A stretch of DNA of 43,734 nucleotides from Gammaproteobacteria bacterium (GTDB lineage Bacteria; Pseudomonadota; Gammaproteobacteria; Chromatiales; Chromatiaceae): contig JAABTK010000033.1 of the NCBI GenBank assembly GCA_011389885.1, positions 1 to 43,734 of the forward strand, in the 5' to 3' direction. This document shows positions 1 through 7,406 of this stretch, in pieces (the first letter of the stretch is position 1; each line of letters starts with the position of its first letter). The notes under the pieces were generated by a model, which saw nothing but the letters and a program-made list of their open reading frames with translations, made no database searches and was not told where the DNA came from. Position numbers and translations under genes: made by a program.

Positions 1-135
1 TTAGCCCCGCCTTTCCAAAAACACCTAAACTGAAAACGCCCCGGAAGCCAGATTATCGCACCAACCCCGAATCGCCGCGCGGGGCGTAACGCACCATTGT
101 CCATGACAAAGCGGGGATGCTGCGCTACGGCGCGC
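1..135. repeat. 135-nt direct repeat, copy 1
   Basis: This segment is repeated almost base for base at 257-391 (offset 256). Only a few mismatches are visible, near positions 15-18 and 109. It contains GGGCGTAACGCACC and ends in a GCTACGGCGCGC block, so it is built from the GGTGCGTTA/TAACGCACC palindromic family seen elsewhere in the window. No gene was recognised in it. Confidence 0.9.
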
Positions 136-185
136 GGGGGTGTTGCTGTGGAATTCAAGCTTGGCGCCGGCCCGCCTAACGCACC
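119..185. repeat. GGTGCGTTA/TAACGCACC palindromic element, degenerate left arm
   Basis: The left arm TGCGCTACGGCGCGC and the right arm CCCGCCTAACGCACC are approximate inverted complements about 40 bases apart. The interior carries GAATTCAAG, and the right flank reads GCAGCTATAACGCAAAGG. The same order of parts occurs at 26267-26365, so the two are copies of one composite element. Confidence 0.65.
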
Positions 186-256
186 CGCAGCTATAACGCA
201 AAGGGCGCGAAGGTTTTTTAATGGTGAATGGTGAGTGGTGAGCGGCGTAGGGTGCG

Positions 257-391
257 TTAGCCCCGCCTTGCTAAAAACACCTAAACTGAAAACGCCCCGG
301 AAGCCAGATTATCGCACCAACCCCGAATCGCCGCGCGGGGCGTAACGCACCATTGCCCATGACAAAGCGGGGATGCTGCGCTACGGCGCGC
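257..391. repeat. 135-nt direct repeat, copy 2
   Basis: Second copy of the sequence at 1-135. It is followed directly by CTAACGCACC, whereas copy 1 is followed by a G-run and the GAATTCAAG interior. The copies therefore diverge exactly at the GCGCGC block. The stretch 1-498 as a whole holds repeats and no gene I can support. Confidence 0.9.
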
Positions 392-425
392 CTAACGCAC
401 CCCCCGCTAGCCCCAAGGCATGAAC

Positions 426-463
426 AAAAATCCGTGTTTATCTGCGTTCATCTGTGGTTCTTT
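426..463. repeat. Dispersed ATCTGTGGTT-type repeat
   Basis: A run of the form AAAAATCYGTGTTTATCTG followed by CGTTCATCTGTGGTTC. The same sequence, or its reverse complement, appears at 10202-10287, 10303-10338, 10638-10677, 35523-35556 and 35678-35713. It lies just beyond the 3' end of the cyclase gene. It has no open frame of its own. Confidence 0.75.
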
Positions 464-498
464 AACAGCGCCCGCATAAGGCGCCGCCTGGGCCGGGG

Positions 499-2526
499 TT
501 ATTTGGATGCGAGGTCCACCACGGCGTCCCAGTTGGTCGGCGGCTCGCGTTCTCCGTATTCCAGGCAGCGTTGCAGGTAGATCACCGCGGGCTTGTCGTC
601 GGGTTTGATTCGCACCACCTCGCCAAAGGCCTTGGCCGCCTCACTAAAGCGCCGCTCGCGAAAGGCCTCCACCCCCTCGCCGAAACAGCGCAGGATGTGC
701 CCCATTTGCGGAAAATCCGCGCTGGTGTAGTGATCGAGCACCTCAAAGATGCGCACCGGCTGTTGACGCCCCATCACCCGCACCTTGTCGAGTTCTCGAA
801 TGGCGTGGGACCGGCGCAGCGCATCCCGCGTATGCTCGCTGAACAGGATCTTGGAGCCGTAGAACTTATTCGCCGATTCGAGCCGTGCGGCCAGATTCAC
901 ATGATCGCCGATGACCGTGAAATCCATGCGCTTGGGCGAACCGATGTTGCCCACGATCACCGGCCCCGTATTGACGCCCACGCCGATATTGAACGGCGTC
1001 AGGCCTTGTTTGGCGCGGCTTCGATTGAATGTTTGCAGGTGCTCCATCATCGCCACTGCCGCCGCCACGGCATTATCGGCGTCGCCCGAGGAGACGAAAG
1101 GGGCGCCGAAGAGGGCCATGATGCCGTCTCCAATAAACTTATCGAGGGTGCCGTGGTGCTCGAAGATAATATCCACCATGCCGGCGAAGTATTCGTTGAG
1201 CTGCCCCACCGCATCCACCGGCGACAGGTGCTCGGAAAGGGAGGTGAAGCGACGGATATCCGAGAACAGGATGCTGACCTCTTGTTCCTTGCCGCCGAGG
1301 AAGGAGTCGTCGCCCGCCAGTAGTTGATCCACCACCTGATCGGTCATAAAGCGACTCATGGTGTTTCTGAGACGCCTCTCCCGCGTCAGATCCTCCAGCA
1401 CCAACAACACCCCCATGGGTTGCTCGTCGATATCGCACAAGGGCTCTAGCAACAGGTTCAGGTTGACGGGGCGGCGGTCGGGGAGCCGGAGTTCGCGCTC
1501 AGGGTGGGCGTCTGCGCGGCGGGTCTCGCGCACCGTGCTCACGGCGTCGAGCAGCCAGCGGTTATCCGAATGCAGGACATCGGCCAACGGGCGATCGAGG
1601 ATCTCCGCCTCTTGCAAACCGAGGATTCGGGCCGCCGCCGGATTGACCTTGGTGACCACGCCGCTGCGATCCAAGGCGATGACACCGTTGCTCAGGCTCT
1701 TGAGCACGCCCTCGGTGTAATTCTTGATCTCGAACATCTCCTCGAACAGGCGGGCGTTGCGCAGCGCCCCGGCGGCCATGGAGGCCAGGGTGGCCGCGCC
1801 CTTGAGGTCCGAGGCCTGAAACTCCGGCGCCCCCCGGGGTCGGGTGAGAATCACCAGCGCCTCCGCCGCCTCGGAGGCCGACACCGGGGCGAGCAGCAAG
1901 TGCTCGCAGGGCGGCGCCCCCTGCCAGCGCGCATCGCCGGCCAGATGATTGACGATTTCCGGCCGCCGCGCGGCCAGCACCGCCCGGACCAAAGGGACCT
2001 CCAACGACAGGGCTTCGGCGGCGGGAAAACCGCCAAAGGATGCGGCCAGGACGGGGGCATCACCGGCCAGGAGATAACAGCCCCCTGCGGTCTCCGGGCT
2101 TTGCGTCTCGCGCACCAACTCCAACAGGGCCTCGGCCACCCGCTGCGGGTGCAGCTTTTCGTTCAGGGCGATGGCCGCGCGTTGCAGCAATGCCAGCTCG
2201 TGATACTGCCCCAGGGTCTCTTGCGAGACGGCGCGACGGGCATGCTCGGAATCGATCAAGGCCTGGAGGGCGCGCCACAGGAACTTCAGCCGCCCGGCCC
2301 CGGCCTCACTTTGGACCCCGCGCAGCTCGCCCCGCTTGCGGCCGTCGATCACCAGGGGCAACACCGCGTATCCCGCCTGCGGCACGGCGAGGCCGGCCCG
2401 GGCCATCTCCCGGCCGGTTTCGTCCACCAGCAGCACCCCCTCCTGCGGCCCGAGCAGGCACGCCTCGGCCTGCGCCATCAAGGGTCCCAAGGTCTTTTTC
2501 TTTAAATGGCGACTGAGTTCGCTCAT
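499..2526 (-). CDS. GAF-PAS class III adenylate cyclase
   Basis: Predicted soluble enzyme making cAMP from ATP (675 aa). Visible order: a poorly defined N-terminal region (1-105), a GAF-like domain (about 110-265), a PAS domain (about 270-385), a class III cyclase domain (about 415-595) and a short TPR-like helical tail (605-665). Catalytic residues are intact: metal-binding D423 (FSDIRRF) and D467 (FIGDGIMALFG), adenine-specifying K463 and D541, and transition-state N544 and R548 (VNLAARLE). The Lys/Asp pair favours adenylate over guanylate cyclase. There are no membrane segments. It is the last gene of the hydrogenase-kinase operon, 7 nt after the receiver gene, so it is the likely output. 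The ATG at 2526 has only a weak ribosome binding site, consistent with coupling. The effector bound by the GAF or PAS domain is unknown. Confidence 0.9.
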   Translation of the reverse strand: MSELSRHLKKKTLGPLMAQAEACLLGPQEGVLLVDETGREMARAGLAVPQAGYAVLPLVIDGRKRGELRGVQSEAGAGRLKFLWRALQALIDSEHARRAVSQETLGQYHELALLQRAAIALNEKLHPQRVAEALLELVRETQSPETAGGCYLLAGDAPVLAASFGGFPAAEALSLEVPLVRAVLAARRPEIVNHLAGDARWQGAPPCEHLLLAPVSASEAAEALVILTRPRGAPEFQASDLKGAATLASMAAGALRNARLFEEMFEIKNYTEGVLKSLSNGVIALDRSGVVTKVNPAAARILGLQEAEILDRPLADVLHSDNRWLLDAVSTVRETRRADAHPERELRLPDRRPVNLNLLLEPLCDIDEQPMGVLLVLEDLTRERRLRNTMSRFMTDQVVDQLLAGDDSFLGGKEQEVSILFSDIRRFTSLSEHLSPVDAVGQLNEYFAGMVDIIFEHHGTLDKFIGDGIMALFGAPFVSSGDADNAVAAAVAMMEHLQTFNRSRAKQGLTPFNIGVGVNTGPVIVGNIGSPKRMDFTVIGDHVNLAARLESANKFYGSKILFSEHTRDALRRSHAIRELDKVRVMGRQQPVRIFEVLDHYTSADFPQMGHILRCFGEGVEAFRERRFSEAAKAFGEVVRIKPDDKPAVIYLQRCLEYGEREPPTNWDAVVDLASK

Positions 2527-2533
2527 GGCGAAC

Positions 2534-2917
2534 CTATTCTAACCCAAGGACCTCCGTGGCGATATTCAGCACCTCGTCCGGATCGAAGGGCTTGGTCACA
2601 TAGCGATCGGCCCCCGCTTCGAGGCCCTGGCGACGATCCGCCTCCTGACCCTTGGCGGTGAGCAGCACGATAACCACGTCGGCCAGCGCGGGGTCCTCCC
2701 GCACCGCCTTGGCGACCTGATAGCCATTCATCACCGGCATCATCACGTCGAGGAACACCACGCCGGGGTGCTCGGTCCGAATCGCCTCCAGGCCCTCGCC
2801 GCCGTCGGCGGCGCTTATCAGCTCCACATCGTGGTCGTCTTCAAGGTCTTCGAGGGTCTGTTCGATCAGGGCGCGGATATGGACCTCGTCATCGATAATA
2901 CAGATCTTTTTATTCAT
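2534..2917 (-). CDS. Single-domain response regulator (CheY-like)
   Basis: A 127-aa stand-alone receiver domain with the full set of residues for phosphorylation: acidic D9 and D10, phospho-acceptor D57 (VVFLDVMMP), T87 and K109 (VTKPFD). It has no DNA-binding or enzymatic output domain, so it must act through protein contact or as a phosphate shuttle. It overlaps the upstream Cache kinase gene by 8 nt and lies 7 nt before the cyclase gene. The kinase is therefore the probable phosphodonor, and the cyclase or one of the kinases a possible target. The pairing is an inference from gene order. Confidence 0.93.
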   Translation of the reverse strand: MNKKICIIDDEVHIRALIEQTLEDLEDDHDVELISAADGGEGLEAIRTEHPGVVFLDVMMPVMNGYQVAKAVREDPALADVVIVLLTAKGQEADRRQGLEAGADRYVTKPFDPDEVLNIATEVLGLE

Positions 2918-4985
2918 CTAGCGTGACTCCTGCTTGTTCTTCTGACTTTGATTCCAACAACCTGGCGGGCAACACCAGCGTCACCCGGGCGCCGCGCCCG
3001 GGCGCGGATTCCAGTTCCGTGCGGCCGCCGTAGTGGCGAACCACGCCCCGACAAAGGGTTAGGCCGAGCCCTGCGCCGCGGGGTTTATCGACCAAATCAT
3101 CTTCCTGGGTGATTTGGCGGAAACGCTCGAAGACCCGCTCTTGCTCCGCGGGCGGGATGCCGATGCCCTGGTCGCTTACGCTCAGTCGAATCTCGCCGGC
3201 CGCCAGCCCCGCCTCCAGCACCACCCCGCCCTCGGTGCTGAATTTGACCGCATTATCCAATAGCTCGATCAGGGCGTCTGTTATGTAGCGCCGATCCGCG
3301 CGCAGGCGGATATCCGCGACCGCGGCCGCATCCAGGCGCAGACCGGGCTTTTCCAGCGCCATCGGCGACACCTTCGCCAGGGCGTCTTCCGCCGCCTGTC
3401 GCAATCGAAAGGGCGTATCATTCCATTCCGCCTCGCCGGATTCAACCAGGCTGACATCAATGGTGCGGGTGATCAGCTCGGCCAAACGCCGGCTCTCCTG
3501 TAAAATCACCTCCAGGTTACCCTCGATTCGGGCCAGCTTTCGACCCGTTTTCGGATCTTCCGCCGTCAGCGGCCGAAACACCCGTTGAATATCGCGCTCG
3601 ACCAAGCTCGCAAAGCCCTGAATGGAGGTAAGCGGGGTGCGCAGCTCATGGGAGATGGAGGATAGAAACTCGCTCTTCATTCGATCAATGCGTTGCAGCT
3701 CGGCATAGGCCTTTTCCAGTTCGGCGGTGCGCTCGGCCACCTTGGCGTCCAGGTTCTCGATATGGTCTCGCAGTTGCTCCACCATGCGATTGAACGCCCC
3801 GGCCAGGGCGCCGATTTCGTCCCGGCCGCCGGAGACGCTGCGGGCGGAGAGATCGCCTTCGGCCACGCGTCCGGCGGTGCGGGCCAAATCCTGCACAGGG
3901 CCAACGATGCGACGGGCGAAGAGCCATCCCAGCAACAAAGAAACGACGAGCGCCGCCAAACCAATACGCAACAGCCGCCTGCCCAGTTCCCGGGCGCCTT
4001 GTCGCAGCTCCTCGGTATACACCGAAGAGGCGATGTACCACCGGAAATCGGGGTGGTAACGCAACCACGCCATCTTCTCGTACACATAGTTGCCAGGATC
4101 GGAGGGGCGGTCCCACAGATAGCTCAGCCCCGCCGGATTGTCTGCGGCCTGAATCAATTCCGGGGTCAGCAGGCGTCCCGTGGCGGGATTGATTAAACCG
4201 GCGATGTCCTGACCTTCGATATTGGGATTGGGGTGGATGAGCATGCGCAGCTCTTTATCGAAGATATACACATAACCGGTATCCGCGATCTTGATGCTGC
4301 GGAGGCGCTGACGCAGCCTATCCACCGCATTGCCCAACATCCGCTTCATCTCGATTTCCACGTCGTCGAGGTAGATGCCGGTGACCAAAACGAAGCCGTA
4401 CTCCGGAAAGTCCTTAAAGAAGGAGAGTTTCTGGCTGGGCTCTTCCTGCCCCAAGCGCCGCCACCAATAGGAGTGAAAACCCGCCTGCTCGCGACGGGCG
4501 ATCTCGACGATGGGCGGCACGATCAAATCGCCCCGAATATCCCGCAACGCGGAGAGGTCCGTCCCGTGCAGATCCGGATCGGGATGCGACAGCACGCGAG
4601 AATCGTAGTCGGTGATCCAAAAATAGTCGTTGTTGCCATAAGTAAAGGCCCGCAGCTCCTCGAACAGCCTTTGCTTGGCCGCCGGGCTGGGCGGCGTCTC
4701 GTCGCCGAGGCGTTTGCGCACCAATGTCTCCGCCATCTGCAACAGGTTTTGCAACTCCTTTTCGTGCCAGTGCAGCGCCTGTTCCCGGTAGTCGTCCAAC
4801 TGGCGCTGGATATCGCTCACCAGTTGATACACCTCGTCCAGGATCATGCGCGCATGTTGCGTCTCCCCGGCGTAGGTATAAGACTCCACATAGGGCACCG
4901 AGATGCTATAGACCATGGCGCTCAGCGCCAGCACGATCACGGAGATGCCGGAGTAGACCTTAATGAAGAGGGGCGAGCGCGCCAC
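2910..4985 (-). CDS. Membrane sensor histidine kinase with two Cache-type domains
   Basis: A 691-aa kinase starting at GTG. A transmembrane helix (about 9-30) is followed by a large periplasmic region with two Cache-like halves. Each contains a D/H-P-x-P element (SHPDPDLHG near 133, IHPNPNIEG near 250) and an aromatic end (FVLVTGIYLDDVE, WYIASSVYTEEL). A second helix (about 338-358), a HAMP domain (360-410), a coiled linker, HisKA with H446 in SHELRTPL, and HATPase_c with N578, DQGIGIPP and GAGLGL follow. It should sense a small extracellular ligand and phosphorylate a receiver, most likely the CheY-like protein encoded immediately downstream. It starts 2 nt after the stop of the upstream hybrid kinase. 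It adds an external signal to an operon headed by a hydrogenase. Confidence 0.92.
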   Translation of the reverse strand: MARSPLFIKVYSGISVIVLALSAMVYSISVPYVESYTYAGETQHARMILDEVYQLVSDIQRQLDDYREQALHWHEKELQNLLQMAETLVRKRLGDETPPSPAAKQRLFEELRAFTYGNNDYFWITDYDSRVLSHPDPDLHGTDLSALRDIRGDLIVPPIVEIARREQAGFHSYWWRRLGQEEPSQKLSFFKDFPEYGFVLVTGIYLDDVEIEMKRMLGNAVDRLRQRLRSIKIADTGYVYIFDKELRMLIHPNPNIEGQDIAGLINPATGRLLTPELIQAADNPAGLSYLWDRPSDPGNYVYEKMAWLRYHPDFRWYIASSVYTEELRQGARELGRRLLRIGLAALVVSLLLGWLFARRIVGPVQDLARTAGRVAEGDLSARSVSGGRDEIGALAGAFNRMVEQLRDHIENLDAKVAERTAELEKAYAELQRIDRMKSEFLSSISHELRTPLTSIQGFASLVERDIQRVFRPLTAEDPKTGRKLARIEGNLEVILQESRRLAELITRTIDVSLVESGEAEWNDTPFRLRQAAEDALAKVSPMALEKPGLRLDAAAVADIRLRADRRYITDALIELLDNAVKFSTEGGVVLEAGLAAGEIRLSVSDQGIGIPPAEQERVFERFRQITQEDDLVDKPRGAGLGLTLCRGVVRHYGGRTELESAPGRGARVTLVLPARLLESKSEEQAGVTLDE

Positions 4986-4987
4986 GC

Positions 4988-6997
4988 TCAGCCCTCGGGC
5001 CGCTCTTCGGGCGCCGAGTCCACAGGCAGTATCACCACTTGGCTATTGGAGCGCGCCTGCACGGCATTCAAATCCACCCGCTTAAGCAAAATTGTGGGGA
5101 TGATCAGCACCCCCTTATACCCCGCCTCCACCCATTCCATCACCTCTTTCAGGGTGCAGTGATCCACCTGGTCGCAAAAGGGCGGGCAATCGCCGCGAGG
5201 CTCGCCCTCTGCATGCACCATCAGGCAACGCATCGGCTCGGCGTGCTGCCCGCTTCGGTTCAACAGCAGCTCCACCCCGGCCAGCAGCTTGCTCTCCTGA
5301 ATGGGTTTGGCAAAGGCGGCGTTGGCCCCGGGGGTCTCCCGGTTGGGCATGGCGGTGACCACGATGATGCGAATATGCCGCAGGGCGGGATCGGCGCGCA
5401 AGGCCCGAATGGCCTCGTGCCCGTCCATCACGGGCATGGCCAAATCCATGGTCACCAGGTCCGGGTGGAGGGTGCGCGCCTTCTCCAAGGCCGCCTCGCC
5501 GTCCTCGGCCAGCGCCACCCGATAGCCGTTCTCCTCGAACAGTTGCGCCAGGTAACGACGCACCCCGGGATCATCGTCCACCACCAATAACAGCGGGGCC
5601 GAAGCATCCCCCGCGGACAGCTCCGGGGCCGGGGCCTGCTGTAGCGACCAAAGCGGCGGCAGAGTCAGGGTGAAAACGCTTCCCGCCCCCGGCTTGGAGG
5701 CGGCGCTCACATCGCCCCCGTAGTGACGCAGGATCTCGCGGCAAATGGACAGCCCCAATCCGGTCCCCTTGGGTTTCTCCGTCAGGGTGTCGCTATGCTT
5801 GGCTTGGCTGAATTTATCAAAAATGGCCTCGGCCTCTTCGGGGTCGAAGCCGATCCCCGTATCGATCACCCGTATCGACAACCATCCGCGCCCATCCGCC
5901 CCGGCCTCCACGGTCACATCCCCGCGGTTGGTGAACTTCGCCGCATTATTGAGGAGATTGACCAGCACCTGCACCAGCCGATCACGATCCGACAACACCC
6001 GCGGCGAATTCGCCGCCACCCGCACCCGCAATTTCACCTCGGGCTTGGCCTCAAACTGACCCCGGGCCGCATACTCCGCCTGCTTGATCACCTCGGCCGG
6101 GTCGAGTTCCTCGTCATTCCAGCTCATGCGACCCGACTCGATCTTGGTCAGGTCCAACACGTCGTTAATCAAGCGGGTGAGGCGCTCGGACTCGCCGAGG
6201 ATAATCTCCAGGTTTTCGCCGATGCGCGCGGCCTTGCGCGCAAGCTTTTTGTCGTCCTCCACCAGCCCGGCGAAGGTCCGCTGGAAATCCCGCCCGATGA
6301 GCTTGGCAAAGCCGCGGATGGAGGTGAGGGGGGTGCGCAGCTCGTGGGAAACCGAGGACAGGAAATCGGACTTCATCTTGTCCAGCTCGCGCAAATGCGC
6401 ATTGGCCGCCTGAAGCTCCCGATAGCTCTGCTGAAGCTGTTCCTCGGCGCGCTTTAACGGGGTGATATCCATGGCCACGGTGAGATAACCATACAACGTC
6501 CCCTCAATGTCGTGCAGGCGGGTGACCGCGAGATTCACCGGAAAGGTCTCGCCGTCCGCACGGCGCAGGGTGGCCTCGCAGCTCTCACCGCTACAGCGCC
6601 GTGCCAGAGCCCCGAGCAAATCGGCCTCGGCGGCGGGGTCCCAGCCGGCCACCGTCATCAGGATATCGCCCATGCGCCGCAGGCCCCGCATCTCCTGCAT
6701 GCTCCAACCGAGCATGCGCTCCGCCCCGCGGTTGCACAGGTCCACGCGGCCGCCGGCGTCGGTGGCCAAGATGGCCACTTGGGCCGCCGCGTCCAGCACC
6801 GCCTGGAGGCGACCGCTGGTGGTGCGCAACTCGCCCTTAAAGGACTCGCTGCGCTCGAATTGCTGCACCACCAAATGCGCCGTCAGTTCGGCGGCCTCGT
6901 GGGCCACGCGGATCTCCGCGCGCAGTTCGCGATTCTCCTGCTCCAGCTCCGCAATGCGCGCCTCTGCGGTGTCGGCGATAAAGGCCTTAGCCCGCAT
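4988..6997 (-). CDS. Soluble PAS histidine kinase-receiver hybrid with Cys-rich C-terminal tail
   Basis: A 669-aa cytoplasmic hybrid kinase. Order: coiled coil (8-55), PAS with PAC (58-185), HisKA with H218 in SHELRTPL, HATPase_c with N350, DTGIGF and GTGLGL, then a receiver with phospho-acceptor D518. An 88-residue tail (582-669) carries four cysteines, C591, C604, C608 and C614 (DCPPFCDQVDHC). A longer open frame reaches 7213, but its extra N-terminus is a shadow of the maturation peptidase gene. I chose the ATG at 6997 because GGAG lies about 9 nt upstream and the coding pattern begins there. It overlaps the peptidase gene by 11 nt. With no membrane helices and a position right behind a soluble hydrogenase, it is the natural candidate to read out hydrogen oxidation. 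That role is inferred. Confidence 0.9.
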   Translation of the reverse strand: MRAKAFIADTAEARIAELEQENRELRAEIRVAHEAAELTAHLVVQQFERSESFKGELRTTSGRLQAVLDAAAQVAILATDAGGRVDLCNRGAERMLGWSMQEMRGLRRMGDILMTVAGWDPAAEADLLGALARRCSGESCEATLRRADGETFPVNLAVTRLHDIEGTLYGYLTVAMDITPLKRAEEQLQQSYRELQAANAHLRELDKMKSDFLSSVSHELRTPLTSIRGFAKLIGRDFQRTFAGLVEDDKKLARKAARIGENLEIILGESERLTRLINDVLDLTKIESGRMSWNDEELDPAEVIKQAEYAARGQFEAKPEVKLRVRVAANSPRVLSDRDRLVQVLVNLLNNAAKFTNRGDVTVEAGADGRGWLSIRVIDTGIGFDPEEAEAIFDKFSQAKHSDTLTEKPKGTGLGLSICREILRHYGGDVSAASKPGAGSVFTLTLPPLWSLQQAPAPELSAGDASAPLLLVVDDDPGVRRYLAQLFEENGYRVALAEDGEAALEKARTLHPDLVTMDLAMPVMDGHEAIRALRADPALRHIRIIVVTAMPNRETPGANAAFAKPIQESKLLAGVELLLNRSGQHAEPMRCLMVHAEGEPRGDCPPFCDQVDHCTLKEVMEWVEAGYKGVLIIPTILLKRVDLNAVQARSNSQVVILPVDSAPEERPEG

Positions 6998-7406
6998 GGA
7001 CCATCTCCAGCGCCGCCCGGGCCAGGGTCCGCTCCGCGCCGGGGGCGGGCGCGGCGCCGAGCAGGCGGATGGTCGGCGCCGGATCGAGCACCCGCGGGGC
7101 CATGGCCGCCAGATAGGCCAAGCCGGCGCCGTGGCCATAGTTGCCCGCCATAGCGGCCAGTTCCGCGCCGTCATAGAGCCGCACCCCCCCGGCCCCGCCC
7201 GCCTCATCCGCAAGGGCGTCCACCAGCACGACCAGCCGCCGCCCCTCCAGCCAATACATCAAATCCAGACCCGCCAAGGCCCCGTCGAGCAGCTCGACCC
7301 CCGCCGGTAAGGCCTGCCGGAGCAAAAGATCATACACCCGGGGGCCGAGATCGTCCCGCGGATCCAGGCGATTGCCGCAACAGATTAGGGCTACAGGCGC
7401 AACCAT
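6987..7406 (-). CDS. Hydrogenase maturation endopeptidase (M52 / HupD-HyaD-like)
   Basis: A 139-aa protein of the family that trims the C-terminus of the [NiFe] large subunit after nickel insertion. The N-terminal CGNRLDPRDDLGPRV resembles the family GN-x-L-x-x-DD-x-G motif. VVLVDAL and GHGAGLAYLAAM fit the positions of the metal-binding Asp and His known from HybD and HycI. The open frame extends to 7439, but the ATG at 7406 (MVAPVALICCGN) gives a normal N-terminus. It overlaps the large subunit gene by 16 nt. Its presence fits the C-terminal extension still encoded by the large subunit. Divergence from textbook motifs lowers certainty slightly. Confidence 0.85.
   Translation of the reverse strand: MVAPVALICCGNRLDPRDDLGPRVYDLLLRQALPAGVELLDGALAGLDLMYWLEGRRLVVLVDALADEAGGAGGVRLYDGAELAAMAGNYGHGAGLAYLAAMAPRVLDPAPTIRLLGAAPAPGAERTLARAALEMVHAG

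Noticed and set aside
571-2505. Plus-strand open frames opposite the cyclase gene
   Set aside because: Long antisense frames are expected in high-GC coding DNA. They are Arg/Pro/His/Gln-rich and have no recognisable domains. The same applies to the long plus-strand frames opposite the antiporter operon and the synthase gene.
6998-7213. N-terminal extension of the PAS hybrid kinase
   Set aside because: The extra 72 residues are Arg/Pro/Trp-rich and lie over the maturation peptidase gene in another frame. The ATG at 6997 with GGAG upstream is better.
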